Of a DNA stretch of 64,000 nucleotides, positions 46,206 through 59,208 are shown in pieces. The DNA is from Liolophura sinensis. Taxonomy: Eukaryota; Mollusca; Polyplacophora; Chitonida; Chitonidae. Location: contig NC_088300.1 of assembly GCF_032854445.1 (NCBI RefSeq), positions 81,693,084-81,757,083 on the forward strand, read 5' to 3'. The notes below the pieces were generated by a model, which saw nothing but the letters and a program-made list of their open reading frames with translations, was not told the origin of the DNA and made no database searches. Position numbers and translations under genes: made by a program. Within the stretch, counting starts at the first letter, position 1. Each line of letters starts with the position of its first letter.

Positions 46206-46765
46206 TGTTGCGACACTGTTTGTGACAGTAGTGGCGTTAGTGGGCATCTGTTTGTGACAGTAGTGGCGTTAGTGGGCATCTGTTTGTGACAGTAGTGGCG
46301 TTAGTGGGCATCTGTTTGTGACAGTAGTGGCGTTAGTGGGCATCTGTTTGTGACAGTAGTGGCGTTAGTGGCCATCTGTTTGTGACAGTAGTGGCGTTAG
46401 TGGGCATCTGTTTGTGACAGTAGTGGTGTTAGTGGCCATCTGTTTGTGACAGTAGTGGCGTTAGTGGGCATCTGTTTGTGACAGTAGTGGCGTTAGTGGG
46501 CATCCATTTGTGACAGTATTGGCTTCAGCGGGCATCTGTTTGTGACAATAGTGACGTTAGTGGGCATCTGTTTGTGACAATAGTGACGTTAGTGGGCATT
46601 TGTTTGTGACAGTAGTGGCGTTAGTGGGCATCTGTTTGTGACAGTACTGGCGTTAGTTGGCATCCATTTGTGACAGTATTGGCTTCAGCGGGCATCTGTT
46701 TGTGACAATAGTGACGTTAGTGGGCATCTGTTTGTGACAGTAGTGGCCTTAGTGGACATCTCCAT
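46206..46765. repeat. 32-bp array
   Basis: About 17 units of TGTTTGTGACAGTAGTGGCG plus TTAGTGGGCATC. The first nine are almost identical, indicating recent expansion. Confidence 0.93.
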
Positions 46766-47164
46766 GGGTAATAGTGGCAGTTGGATTTATTTTCCATACT
46801 CGCCCATATTAACCACATTTTCGTAATCGGACATTAAAACCATACTGACATATCCGTGGACACCATTGGTCACAATTATGTGATCACAGTGCCCATTTGA
46901 AACACACAGACTAACATTCATATATCCAAGGCGTGAGTGTACCTCGTACATCTCTACACCGGCCGGAGGCCGTGACAGCTATGCGTACACAGAGCGCTGT
47001 TAGTGTGTACTCACTGCTCTGCCCAACACAAACTGGCTAAGGTTCATTAACCGGTTATATCAGGGGAATGGCCCGAATTAAGCTGAGCCACAGTCAGTCA
47101 TTGCTGTGTATAGGAATGTGGGTTAGCGCAAACAAAAAGAGGGAAATGATCTTTTAGGAGAAAT
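46766..47164. other. Intergenic, no gene seen
   Basis: Unique sequence between two arrays. Confidence 0.4.
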
Positions 47165-48110
47165 GACGGGTAGACTCTGTTTAATATATCGTTTTGTTAT
47201 CTCCGGTATGTCACGATGTACATCCCATTGTGGCATTGTGTACAGGTAGTTAGACTCCTGTGTTGCATGACGTCACACCAGTATATTTGGTATATCGTTT
47301 TTTTATCTCCGGTATGTCACGATGTACATCCCGTTGTGGCATTGTGAACAGGTAGTTAGACTCCTGTGTTACGTTACGCCACACCGGTATATTTGGTATA
47401 CCGTTTTGTTATCTCTGGCATGTCACGATGTACATCCCATTGTAGCATTGTGTACAGGTAGTTAGACTCCTGTGTTGCATGACGTCACACCAGTATATTT
47501 GGTGTACCGTTTTGTTATCTCCGGTATGTCACGATGTACATCCCGTTGTGGCATTGTGTACAGGTAGTTAAACTCCTGTGTTGCATGACGTCACACCAGT
47601 ATATTTGGTATACCGTTTTGTTATCTCCGGTATGTCACGATGTACATCCCGTTGTGGCATTGTGTGCAGGTAGTTAGACTCCTGTGTTACGTTACGCCAC
47701 ACCGGTATATTTGGTATACCGTTTTGTTATCTCTGGCATGTCACGATGTACATCCCATTGTAGCATTGTGAACAGGTAGTTAGACTCCTGTGTTGCATGA
47801 CGTCACACCAGTATATTTGGTATACCGTTTTGTTATCTCCGGTATGTCACGATGTACATCCCGTTGTGGCATTGTGAACAGGTAGTTAGACTTCTGTGTT
47901 GCTTGACGTCACACCGGTATATTTGATATATCGTTTTGTCATCTCCGGCATGTCACGATGTACATCCCATTGTAGCATTGTGTACAGGTAGTTAGGTTCC
48001 TGTGTTGCGTGACGTCACACCAGTATATTTGATATATCGTTTTGTCATCTCCCTCATGTCACGTGTACTTCCCATTGTGGCATTGTGTGCAGCACCCTGT
48101 GTTACGTGAG
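47165..48110. repeat. ~106-bp array with a CRE palindrome in most units
   Basis: About nine units contain GTTTTGTTATCTCCGGTATG, TCACGATGTACATCCCGTTG, TGTACAGGTAGTTAGACTCC and GCATGACGTCACACC. TGACGTCA, the full cAMP-response element, is intact in six units; others have TTACGCCA. A two-type alternation is visible. Confidence 0.9.
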
Positions 48111-48635
48111 GTCAGAACGGATATACCAACAGAATAATCACGCTTTTGAGACGTTACCTTGTGGAGGGTGAAGCATAACCTCGAAGGGGCGAGGCTTAAC
48201 CTCGCGGTGGATCACAGGGTCTGGGTGTCATCCATGCATCACCCGTGCGACGTTCAGATTACCCGACCGTGAACAAGGGTTCAGGATGTGAGGATAGCTT
48301 ACATAAATCATAGTTTACTAGATACGTGTAATTACGGCCGCCAAGTATTTGTACTAACGAGACAGACTTGACATTTGGCCACGCAGAGCTCAGTTTTATC
48401 GCATAATCACCATCATGGGTGGTTTTCTGGAGGTCACCATCAAACTTTTTCTCTGTAAACCGGTATTACTCTGCAGGTGGTTCACGCCAGATCACTAAAT
48501 GTACACAGTCGTGGATTTCAAATGAGGAAACAAAATAAAAAAGTGCTTTCCTTAGTTATAAACCATTGTGTCACACGCTGAAGGACATTATGGGTTCCAG
48601 GAATCCTATCCCACCTCTCAGTCGAGATGCAGACG
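48111..48635. other. Intergenic, no gene seen
   Basis: Unique sequence up to the SINE copy. Confidence 0.4.
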
Positions 48636-48895
48636 CTTGGCGTTCAGCATAAAGGGTATAGTGCAACGGCTGGTTGACCTGTATCACTATAATGGCTTGG
48701 GCGGGGCGACTTACTTGCCTTCGGTAAGTCGTCTCAGTGAAGCAGCACTAGATAAAAGAGCGGTGGAAATCCGTCCTGCAACAAAGGAGGCACATTACAT
48801 ACACCTTAAGGATTCCTTCGTCGTCATATGACTGAAAAATTGTTAGATACGACGTCAAACCCCAAGCACTCACTCACTCACTCACTCACTCACCC
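48636..48895 (+). mobile_element. SINE family 2 copy, 5'-truncated
   Basis: It begins at CTTGGCGTTCAGCATAAAGG, lacks the tRNA-like head, and ends GACGTCAAACCCCAAGC plus (CACT)n. It matches the body of the copy at 25867. Confidence 0.82.
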
Positions 48896-49004
48896 ACTAC
48901 TATAGACGATACAGACGATGGAGACGACACTACTACCTACTCTATTGTTGATAACTTTGAGGAGGAATAATTGTAATCGTGTCCTATCCATTCAAGTGTA
49001 AAGA

Positions 49005-50785
49005 GGGCATGCTGTATTGTTAGTCTACAGGTTTGTCAGAGATGAAGATATATATTATACTACATCTGAGATAACACCTCTGTCGTATCGGACATGCTGT
49101 ATTGTTAGTCTACGTGTTTGTCAGAGATGAAGATATATATTATACTACATCTGAGATAACACCTCTGTTGTTGGATCGGACATGCTGTATTGTTAGTCTA
49201 CATGTTTGTCAGAGATGAAGATATATATTATACTACATCTGAGATAACACCTCTGTCGGATCGGACATGCTGTATTGTTAGCCTACATGTTTGTCAGAGA
49301 TGAAGATATATATTATACTACATCTGAGATAACACCTCTGTCGTATCGGACATGCTGTATTGTTAGTCTACATGTTTGTCAGAGATGAAGATATATATTA
49401 TACTAAATCTGAGATAACACCTCTGTTGTCGGATCGGCATGCCGTATTGTTAGTCTACATGTTGGTCAGAGATGAAGATATATATTATACTAAATCTGAG
49501 ATAACACCTCTGTTGTCGGATCGGACATGCTGTATTGTTAGTCTACATGTTTGTCAGAGATGAAGATATATATTATACTACATCAGAGATAACACCTCTG
49601 TCGTATCGGACATGCTGTATTGTTAGTCTACATGTTTGTCAGAGATGAAGATATATATTATACTAAATCTGAGATAACACCTCTGTTGTCGTATCGGACA
49701 TGCTGTATTGTTAGTCTACATGTTTGTCAGAGATGAAGATATATATTATACTAAATCTGAGATAACACCTCTGTTGTCGGATCGGACATGCTGTATTGTT
49801 AGTCTACATGTTGGTCAGAGATGAAGATATATATTATACTAAATCTGAGATAACACCTCTGTTGTCGGATCGGACATGCTGTATTGTTAGTCTACATGTT
49901 GGTCAGAGATGAAGATATATATTATACTACATCAGAGATAACACCTCTGTCGTATCGGACATGCTGTATTGTTAGTCTACATGTTTGTCAGAGATGAAGA
50001 TATATATTATACTAAATCTGAGATAACACCTCTGTTGTTGGATCGGACATGCTGTATTGTTAGTCTACATGTTTGTCAGAGATGAAGATATATATTATAC
50101 TAAATCTGAGATAACACCTCTGTTGTTGGATCGGACATGCTGTATTGTTAGTCTACATGTTTGTCAGAGATGAAGATATATATTATACTAAATCTGAGAT
50201 AACACCTCTGTTGTTGGATCGGACATGCTGTATTGTTAGTCTACATGTTTGTCAGAGATGAAGATATATATTATACTAAATCTGAGATAACACCTGTGTT
50301 GTCGGATCGGACATGCTGTATTGTTAGTCTACATGTTGGTCAGAGATGAAGATATATATTATACTACATCTGAGATAACACCTCTGTCGTATCGGACATG
50401 CTGTATTGTTAGTCTACATGTTTGTCAGAGATGAAGATATATATTATACTAAATCTGAGATAACACCTGTGTTGTCGGATCGGACATGCTGTATTGTTAG
50501 TCTACATGTTGGTCAGAGATGAAGATATATATTATACTACATCTGAGATAACACCTCTGTCGTATCGGACATGCTGTATTGTTAGTCTACATGTTTGTCA
50601 GAGATGAAGATATATATTATACTAAATCTGAGATAACACCTCTGTTGTTGGATCGGACATGCTGTATTGTTAGTCTACATGTTTGTCAGAGATGAAGATA
50701 TATATTATACTAAATCTGAGATAACACCTCTGTTGTCGGATCGGACATGCTGTATTGTTAGTCTACATGTTGGCCGGAGATGAGG
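49005..50785. repeat. 85-88-bp homogeneous array (satellite-like)
   Basis: About 20 units contain GGACATGCTGTATTGTTAGT, CTACATGTTTGTCAGAGATG, AAGATATATATTATACTA and GAGATAACACCTCTGTTG. Two length variants (GTCGTATCGGA and GTTGTCGGATCGGA) are mixed in runs. It has the highest unit identity among the long arrays. Confidence 0.95.
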
Positions 50786-51775
50786 GTATGTGTAAGAGGT
50801 AGTTCCAGTCGATTGACTAAGATCAGGATGTTCACATTTTTTCGGCTGTGACCTGTTCCAGTTTACGAATAAGCTCACCAGTCATTTACTCCTGTGTAAT
50901 GGTATGTATATGTAGTAGATGAACAATACTCCCACGTGCGGATAACGCCAGAAGTGTTCCCGCCAATCTGTTTATTTGTTTAATACAATCGACGTATACT
51001 TGAGCCGCGATAGATGACTGCCAGATGATCGTAGTCGATTGTGACTTATGACCAGCCGTTTGTGTCTGGGTCGGACAGCGCACTTTACACCACGCCATTG
51101 CTCACCCAGAATCTGCAAACTCACTTACATGACCTGACGATGTCCGATATGAGCGACGCTGTCGGCAAGTGCCAAGTGTCAGGAGATTGTTACTTGGCTT
51201 ATTGGGCACCGACCGTGTCTTATCGCCGCTAACCCCCTGTCTGTGTGACAGCTCCCAAGATGAGGAAAACAGTAGGGGGATGGTAGTTAGCTCCATAGGG
51301 TTTACCACCATCAGTGGAAGCATGTGACTATCATATAAATCTCGACCATATACAAGTCAGTGAGGTGAAAACACTAACCGTGTAAGATTTCGTGAACTCT
51401 GTGTCGGGCCACCAAGTTGCTGCTGATTTGGATAGTTCCGCCTCAGGGGTAGTGGTGTGACTATATTTACACTGGGATTATTCTGGTATAATCTACTGAT
51501 TTAACCTCTACACGTCGTATTTAATCATTAATTAAGTTTCGTTTATGCTTGGTATGCCCGGAGGAGGGAGGGATCAAAGTAACTACCTGTACATATTCAT
51601 TTAAACACAGCCCATTCATTGTCCCCAGCTGTTATTACTTTTCGTGGGTTCACAAAATGATAATGACGTTGAAGTATGATGGAACACAACAATATTTATA
51701 TATATGACAATATATATTTGACAATAAGGCTCTTGTTGAAGTTGAAAGATATGGTTTGATGTGTGAAGCCAGGTA
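50786..51775. other. Intergenic, no gene confirmed
   Basis: Unique sequence with short frames on both strands and no recognisable domain. Confidence 0.4.
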
Positions 51776-52445
51776 TATACCGTATGAAACCATAATGACC
51801 TAGTGTGTGAAGCCATGTATAATATACTGTGTGAAGCCTGGTATGACATACTGTGTGAAGCCTGTTATGACATACTGTGTGAACCCATGTATGACCTACT
51901 GTGTGAAGCCTGGTATGACACACTGTGTGAACCGATGTATGACATACTGTGTGATTTATTTATTTGATTGGTGTTTTACGCCGAACTCAAGAATATTTCA
52001 CTTATACGACGGCGGCCAGCATTATGGTGGGTGGAAACCGGGCACAGCCCGGGGGAAACCCACGACCATCCACATACTGTGTGAAGCCTTGTATGATATA
52101 CTGTGTGAAGCCAGGTATCATATAGATTACTGTTTGAAGCCAAGTATGACATACTACGTGAAGCCAGGTACTACATCCAGTGTGAAGCCAGGTATCATCT
52201 ACTGTGTGAAGCCAGGTATCATCTACTATGTGAAGCCATATATCACATACTGTGTGAACCAATGTATGACTTAGTGTGTGAAGCCAGATATCATATACTG
52301 CGTGGAGCCAGGTACTACATACAGTGTGAAGCCAGGTATCATCTACTGTGTGAAGCCATATATCACATACTGTGTGAAGCCCGGAATCATATACTGTATG
52401 AAGCCAGGTATCATATACTCTGTGAAACAAGGAATCCGGAACTGT
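51776..52445. repeat. ~24-bp array split by a SINE
   Basis: Units of ATACTGTGTGAAGCCAGGTA plus TCAT, about 22 in total, are interrupted by the RUDI-like copy at 51956-52072. Confidence 0.9.
51956..52072 (-). mobile_element. RUDI-like SINE 3' part, minus strand, inside array
   Basis: On the plus strand it reads TTTATTTATTTGATTGGTG, TTTTACGCCGAACTCAAG, GACGGCGGCCAGCATTATGG and GAAACCCACGACCATCCAC. ATACTGTGTGA stands on both sides, as target duplication or simply array sequence. Confidence 0.88.
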
Positions 52446-52499
52446 ATTATCCTGGTGTATGACCACTATACTGGACAACAATAAGATGAACATATAATA

Positions 52500-52925
52500 T
52501 CTAACCCATTACACTGTGGGCCGTGGTATTGGATCTATTACACTGTAGGCCGTGGTACTTGATCTATTACACTGTAGGTCGTGGTACTTGATGTATTACA
52601 CTGTGCGCCGTGGTATTTGATCTGTTAGACTGTATGCCCTGGTATTTGATATATTACAATGTGGGCCGTGGTATTTGAGCCATCACACTGTGGGCCGTGG
52701 TATTTGATCTGTTACACTGTGGGCCGTGGTATTTGATCTATTACATTGTAGGCCGTGGTATTTGATCCATTTCATTGTGTGGGCCGTGGTATTTGATCCA
52801 TTTCATTGTGTGGGCCGTGGTATTTGATCCATTACACTGTAGGCGGTGGTATTTGATCCATCACACTGTAGGCCGTGGTATTTGAGCCATAGCACCGTGG
52901 GCTGTGGTAATTGATCCATAGCACG
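52500..52925. repeat. ~29-bp array
   Basis: About 14 units contain CACTGTGGGCCGTGGTATTT and GATCCATTA. Confidence 0.88.
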
Positions 52926-53115
52926 TACAAACCTATGTACAGACGTCTAAAAAGAGTGTAAAATCCGCCTGTGCAGGGGATGGTACTTTAACGTACAAAT
53001 CCATGTATAGACATCTAAAGTAAGAGTAAAACCCGTTTGTGCAGCTGATGGGATCTTAACGTGCAAATCTATGTACAGACATATAAAGGGAGGGTAAAAT
53101 CTGCCTGTGCAGGGA
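52926..53115. repeat. ~68-bp repeat, about 2.5 copies
   Basis: Units contain ACGTACAAATCCATGTATAG, AGAGTAAAACCCG and TGTGCAG. This is a small, diverged array. Confidence 0.7.
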
Positions 53116-53199
53116 TTGTGCGAACCTCAAGGACGGGTCCTGTCACTGTACATGTAGGTTTAAAATTTTGAATTTTATTAAATGTGTTTTGCATTCCAG

Positions 53200-53302
53200 A
53201 AAATATGAAATGCAACTGTGTCAAAAGAAGAATGGAGGCAGAGAACGTTTTTATGTACCTCGAGAAACGGTCGAATTTATACAGACGAGAAAAAACATGT
53301 AA
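53200..53302 (+). CDS. Candidate terminal exon of an unidentified gene
   Basis: A T-rich tract ending TTTTGCATTCCAG is followed by a 33-codon open frame beginning KYEMQLCQKKNGGRERFYVP and ending at TAA. A frame this short can be open by chance, and no upstream exon is identified. It is reported only because of the strong acceptor. Confidence 0.18.
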
Positions 53303-53637
53303 CTTTTGTGTAAAACGTTAGTGGACCACCTGGAGCGCGTCACGTAACAGGATAATATGTCGGCTGGAAGCCGTGTTCATCAGGTAGTTTTCGGAACCAT
53401 GATGTAGTTTTCATGTAACCTCTTGTGGCATGGCATTTGATTGTGGGGGCGTGGAATCGGCGTGTATATCAGTGAGACATACCGTGGGTCGGGTTACCGT
53501 GGACCTGCTTGAAAAGCTTTCGTATTGTTCTGTACTTAGAAAGATTACCATTCACTAATGAAACCACGTGTTCCGACGAATGGAGCGGCGGCCGTCAAAT
53601 CTTGTATTTCACGTTAACAACGTATTAATGACCGAAA
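53303..53637. other. Intergenic, no gene seen
   Basis: Unique sequence between the weak exon candidate at 53200 and the 54-bp array. Confidence 0.4.
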
Positions 53638-54058
53638 ACTTGCAGCGTAGGCCTACTATAGTCTTCCAGAATGATGTTTTTTCTCACACATGTACACAGC
53701 GTAGGCCTACTATAGTTTTCCAGACTGATGCTTTTTCTCACACATGTACACAGCGAAAGCCTACTATAGTTTTCCAGAATGATGTTTTTTCTCACACATG
53801 TACACAGCGTAGGCCTACTATAGTTTTCCAGACTGATGCTTTTTCTCACACATGTACACAGCGAAAGCCTACTATAGTTTTCCAGAATGATGCTTTTCTC
53901 ACACATGTACACAGCGTAGGCCTACTATAGTTTTCCAGAATGATGCTTTTCTCACACATGTACACAGCGTAGGCCTACTATAGTTTTCCAGAATGATGCT
54001 TTTCTCACACATGTACACAGCGTAGACCTACTATAGTTTCCAGAATTTTTTTCTCACA
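53638..54058. repeat. 54-bp array
   Basis: About eight units contain GTAGGCCTACTATAGTTTTC, CAGAATGATGCTTTTTCTCA and CACATGTACACAGC. The 54-bp period gives frames on both strands. Confidence 0.92.
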
Positions 54059-54354
54059 CGTGTACACTAGACATCTTCGTATTTGCATCTAGCTGATCTA
54101 TGAAGGTTTTCGTAAAATGTATTTCTGTATTTCATGTAAACATATGACCTTTCTCACTATTCCGTCCTGTCAGCAATTATGCTGAGGGATACTGAGGGAT
54201 GCTGAGGGAAAGTTTGATGCAGAAATACGTTTGGCGTGGTATGTCCCCAGAGACCCATCATCGCTCTGTGGTCATCGCTTTCTTTGCCCGTTTCTTTCCA
54301 GGCATATGTTCTGCTTCCCACATTACCATAGTCTGGTCGGGTTACGCTTTGACG

Positions 54355-54810
54355 ATCACTAGCTCTGTGGGGCTAGAATTTCGTTAGCTCTATGGGGCTG
54401 TGATTTCGTTAGCTCTGTGCGGCTATGATTACGTTTGCTCTGTAGGGTTTTGCTTGCGTCAGCTCTAATCAGAGCTAATGTCATCAGAGCCCCACAGAGC
54501 AAACGTAATCACAGCTCCACAGAGCAAACGTAATCACAGCTCCACAGAACAAACGTAATCATAGCTCCACAGAGCAAACGTAATCACAGCTCCACAGAGC
54601 AAACGTAACCACAGCTCCACAGAGCAAACGTAATCATAGCTCCACAGAGCAGACGTAATCACAGCCCCCATAGAGTTAACGTAATCACAACTCCACCAAG
54701 CTTAGGTAATCACAGCCCCACAGAGCTCACGTAATCACAGCCCTACAGCGCTAACGCTATCTCAGCCGTACAGAGCTAACGTAATCACAGTCCTACAGAG
54801 CGAGATGATC
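54355..54810. repeat. Inverted (head-to-head) 24-bp array with hairpin centre
   Basis: Left of about 54470 units read AGCTCTGTGGGGCTGTGATT plus ACGTT. To the right the same unit is reversed: AACGTAATCACAGCCCCACA plus GAGCT. The turn contains CAGCTCTAATCAGAGCTAATG-type sequence with a perfect AGCTCT/AGAGCT stem. Confidence 0.88.
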
Positions 54811-56444
54811 ATAGACGAGAGTTAACTTGACACTTACCTGTTTACCTTCAGGACTTCACCTGGCGGCACTTTGATGTAGCACTGACACGGTTTTCATAAC
54901 ACCAAAACAACATTGCCTGATGAAAATTCTTACATTGCTTTTTCCCCCTTCTAATGGGTTATTTGTTGATTGGTTTATGTCTCTCAGGAATTGATGCTTT
55001 TGCCACTCCCTTGGTGAACGACTGCCATCGTGTGAGGTAAGACGTCTGTACAAGTTGTGCGGCTACGAACATAACACAGTTGCATAACTTATATTTATGG
55101 ATTGGGACTTGATTATTAGGTAAGAGTGTTAACCTGTCATAATATTTAGTTAAAACGCAAGTGTAATCTTTATTATGTGTGTGTGGCTGGTCAAAGGTGG
55201 TCCGACCAAATTTCTCGAGCTGGATAGTGTTCAATTGCAGAACAGAGATACCTCATGTAAAGTCTTGATACAGGTGAGATTTTTAGTTAATCTCATCTGG
55301 GGAGGTAAGGTGGGTAGGTAGTATCTGCCCTTCATGAAGAGCCCGACCTCTCAGTCCGCAACTGACCTATCCTTCACCCGTGCCTCCGAAGTTCCTCGAA
55401 AATATTCATCTGACAATGAATGGCGAGGCACAAAAAGCAACAAAAGACAGGGCCAAAGGTTGCTTCAGATTGCAATTGTTTATGATCACCTGGAGCTTGA
55501 AGCCTAATTGTGGTGTTAGTCTTGAATGATATCACCTTCTGCATCCCTGGATGAATGGGCCTCTGTGTTTGGTGGTATTTCACCGTGAGCCCGCTGCCGT
55601 GTACGCCGCTGGTGAGTTTGTCATGACGGAAGAGCATGTGTCACACATCTCTGACGCCACACAGGCTGATGTTAGCAATAGGCGGTAACCCAGCACTGAT
55701 TCTCTGAGAACGGCTATCCCTCTGTACTTGACCTCTCACCTTTGCGCTCGATAAGGCTGTATTAAGATGACGTAAATGATGCATTCCTCAGTGATGGCCT
55801 GAGTCTCCGATGTACGATCCTGTCTTTTGGAATTAGCCAGTCTCATTCACCGAAATTAAAAAAAGAAATCACGGCGACATTTCCTTAGCTGTCTGCGGAC
55901 GTAATAAGGTCACATTTCCTGTAGAGATTGGAATGTACGAATGTGACTGAATCATTTAAATATTTAACCCCACATAAAGTCGGTCTGTGCATATGATTAC
56001 CGACCGCGGGCGGGGATTGCTACCAGGGGTTGGATAGGCTGAGTCACCCGAGTTCCTGCATGCAGCAGCAGAAGTTAACCGTAAATACACCTCTGGTCTG
56101 TAACAGCACTTCTTTAGATTTTTGTTAACATTTTTGGAATTTCTAAACTTTTTAGATAAAGTAATTAAAGTAAGTATGTCAGCGTTTGTGTGTTATGTGA
56201 GGGGAGTTGGCGTAACATCTGGCCTGATCCTAGCGCACTGATGATGGTGAAGCAACAAATATGGTCCCTTATGCTCATCGTCAATTGATCACGTGATAAA
56301 CTTCTTGACTTTCCTGATTACTTGATAAATAGGCCCATAGGAATTTTTATATTTAAACAACATGAACAATTCCTGTCCCACTTGGTTAGAGAGAGCACAT
56401 GCTTTGTTTACAACTGCCTTTGAGAATACGCACGAATATGACGT
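54811..56444. other. Intergenic, no gene confirmed
   Basis: About 1.6 kb of unique sequence with several minus-strand frames (up to 91 codons) that match nothing I recognise; no convincing exon. Confidence 0.4.
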
Positions 56445-57960
56445 TTTCATGATCAGGGATTGATGAACACCACGGTCGTATATGTCCTCATTATCAGGGA
56501 TTGATGAACACCACGGTCGTATATGTCCTCATTGTCAGGGATTGATGAACACCACGGTCGTATATGTCCTCATTATCAGGGATCGATGAACACCACGGTC
56601 GTATATGTTCTGATTATCAGGGATTGATGAAGACCGAGGTCGTATATGTTCTGATTATCAGGGATTGATGAAGACCAAGGTCGTATATGTCTCATGATCA
56701 GGGATTGATGACCACCACGGCCGTAAATGTCCTCATGATCAAGGATTGATGAACACCACGGTGGTATATGTTCTCATTATCAGGGATTGATGAAGACCGA
56801 GGTCGTATATGTTCTCATTATCAGGGATTGATGAAGACCAAGGTCGTATATGTCTCATGATCAGGGATTGATGAACACCACGGTCGTATATGTTCTCATT
56901 ATCAGGGATTGATGAAGACCAAAGTCCTACATGACCTCATTATCAGGGATTGATGTAGACAAAGGTCGTATATGTCCTCATGATCAAAGATTGATGAACA
57001 CCACGGTCGTATATGTCCTCATGATCAAGGATTGATGTAGACCAAGGTCGTATATGTCCTCATGATCAGGGATTGATGTAGACCAAGCTCATATATGACC
57101 TCGTGATCAGGGATTGATGTACACAAAGGTGGTATATGTCCTCATGATCAGGGATTGATGAACACCAAGGTCGTATATGTCCTCATTATCAGGGATTGAT
57201 GAACACCACGGTCGTATATGTCCTCATTATCAGGGATTTATGTAGACCAAAGTCGTATATGCCCCTCATGATCAGGGATTGATGAACACCACAGTCGTAT
57301 ATGTCATCATGATCAGGGATTGATGTAGACCAAGGTGGTATATGTCCCTCATGATCTGGGATTGATGAACACCACGGTCGTAAATGTCCTGATGATCAGG
57401 GATTGATGAACACCACGGTCGTATATGTCCTCATTATCAGGGATTGATGAACACCACGGTCGTATATGTCCTCATTATCAGGGATTGATGAACACCACGG
57501 TCGTATATGTCCTCATTATCAGGGATTGATAAAGACCGAGGTCGTATATGTCCTCATGATCAAAGATTGATGAACACCACGGTCGTATATGTCCTCATTA
57601 TCCGGGATTGATGACCACCACGGTCGTATATGTCCTCATGATCAGGGATTGACGAACACCACGGTCGTATATGTCCTCATTATCAGGGATTGATAAAGAC
57701 CAAGGTCGTATATGTCCTCATGATCAAGGATTGATGTAGACCAAATCGCATATGTCCTCATTATCAAAGATTGATGAACACCACGGTCGTATATGTCCTC
57801 GTGATCAGGGATTGATTCAGGGATTGATGAAGACCAATGTCATATAAGTCATCTTTATTAGGGATTGATTCAGGGATTGATGAAGACCAAGGTCATATAA
57901 GTCCTCATTATTAGGGATGGATGAAAATAAGGGTTTAATTTCTCGTGATCAAGATTTGAT
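56445..57960. repeat. 41-bp array
   Basis: About 36 units contain CAGGGATTGATGAACACCAC and GGTCGTATATGTCCTCATTA. Subtypes GAACACCACGG, GAAGACCGAGG and GTAGACCAAGG are interspersed, and the right edge decays into shorter repeats of TGATCAGGGATTGATTC. Confidence 0.93.
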
Positions 57961-58982
57961 TCCTCGTGATGAGGGATTGATTCTGCTTGATCAGAGCCGA
58001 TTCCTCGTGATCAGGGATTGATTCCTTTTGATCGGGATTTGATTCAGGGTTCAACAAAGACCGAGGTTGTGCGTGCCCTGGTGATCAGGGATTCTTGTGC
58101 TCAGGGATCAGGTTTCAGCGTCCGCGAGTTGATTCACTATACTGTCGTCATGACCGAGGAAGAAGTGGTTCGCAGTGTTTCACGGTGGTTCGCACTGCTT
58201 CAAATATACTGTCAGCAGCTCAAATCCAGCACATAATGAAGTAATAGCCATTTAGGCGGGTTGCCGACCCTCTGATAGCTAGCAGACCAATTAACATATT
58301 TGCCGTCACCGAGGTTCGCAGAAATCTGCATAAATGACTTCAACATTCCCCCCAAGAGCTCTAGACTAATACAGAGGTAATATAGTAATTACTATCTGAT
58401 GTATTAGGCCGCACTTTTGCTCTCCGGAAATTTTTAATTGGGAGATATACACATTGTAATAGCAGTATTTTGGGGTAACATTTGCATATAATACGTGCAC
58501 TGTGCCTGGTTGACTCTTATCCGGGGGTAATGTTTCTGTTAACACCCGATGAAGGGTGATGAAGAGGAAGGTATGACGGAAGTTCTTAACAGCTAAGTTC
58601 CGAGGTTGTTCCGGAATACTTTTCAGATCATTTCCCCTCCCCCGCGCCAGTAGGAGAAGCCAGTTTTCTTGTGATATATGAGCAAACTTATTTTAGATTA
58701 ATCTTCAGAAATTGGAAAGAAGATAGTCATTCATAAATAGTTGGACAAACCGCTTGGAGCATAATGTAACATTAACATTATCCAAGAGGTTTGGCCTACG
58801 ATGGATTTTGTATTTTGGCAATAAACACAACTGAATTTTAAGTTATGAGGGATATTTTTAATATGATTAAATGCAATCAAGGTGAACTTAGTTTCTGTTA
58901 TTAAATTTGCCTATGATTTCTTAAACCATGAATTTTAAAGTTGTCGACAGGAAATACATATTCAACAACTATTCACTTTGCT
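57961..58982. other. Intergenic, no gene seen
   Basis: Unique AT-rich sequence after the degenerate end of the 41-bp array. Confidence 0.4.
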
Positions 58983-58995
58983 TTCAATACGTTGG

Positions 58996-59127
58996 AACCT
59001 GCGGATGGGGTGTGGGTTTCCCCTGGGCTCTGTCCGGTTGCCACCCACCATAATGCTGGCCGCCATCGTACAAGTGAAATATTCTTGAGTACGGCGTAAA
59101 ACACCAATCAAATCAAATCAAATCAAA
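58996..59127 (+). mobile_element. RUDI-like SINE 3' part with target duplication
   Basis: GGGTTTCCCCTGGGCTCTGT, CACCATAATGCTGGCCGCCA and GAAATATTCTTGAGTACGGC are followed by an (AATCA)n tail. TCAATACGTTGG occurs at 58984-58995 and 59128-59139. Confidence 0.9.
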
Positions 59128-59189
59128 TCAATACGTTGGTCCTCTACCAACAAGCATGCTATCTCATACTTCCCCACCAACACTAACAC

Positions 59190-59208
59190 GCCCCCCCCCC
59201 CCACCCCC
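59190..59208. repeat. Poly-C tract
   Basis: A run of C broken by a single A. Confidence 0.9.

Noticed and set aside
48568-48831. Frames with RLVDLYHYNGLGGATYLPS, also at 25982 and 30166
   Set aside because: These are translations of SINE family 2 bodies; they recur only because the SINE recurs.
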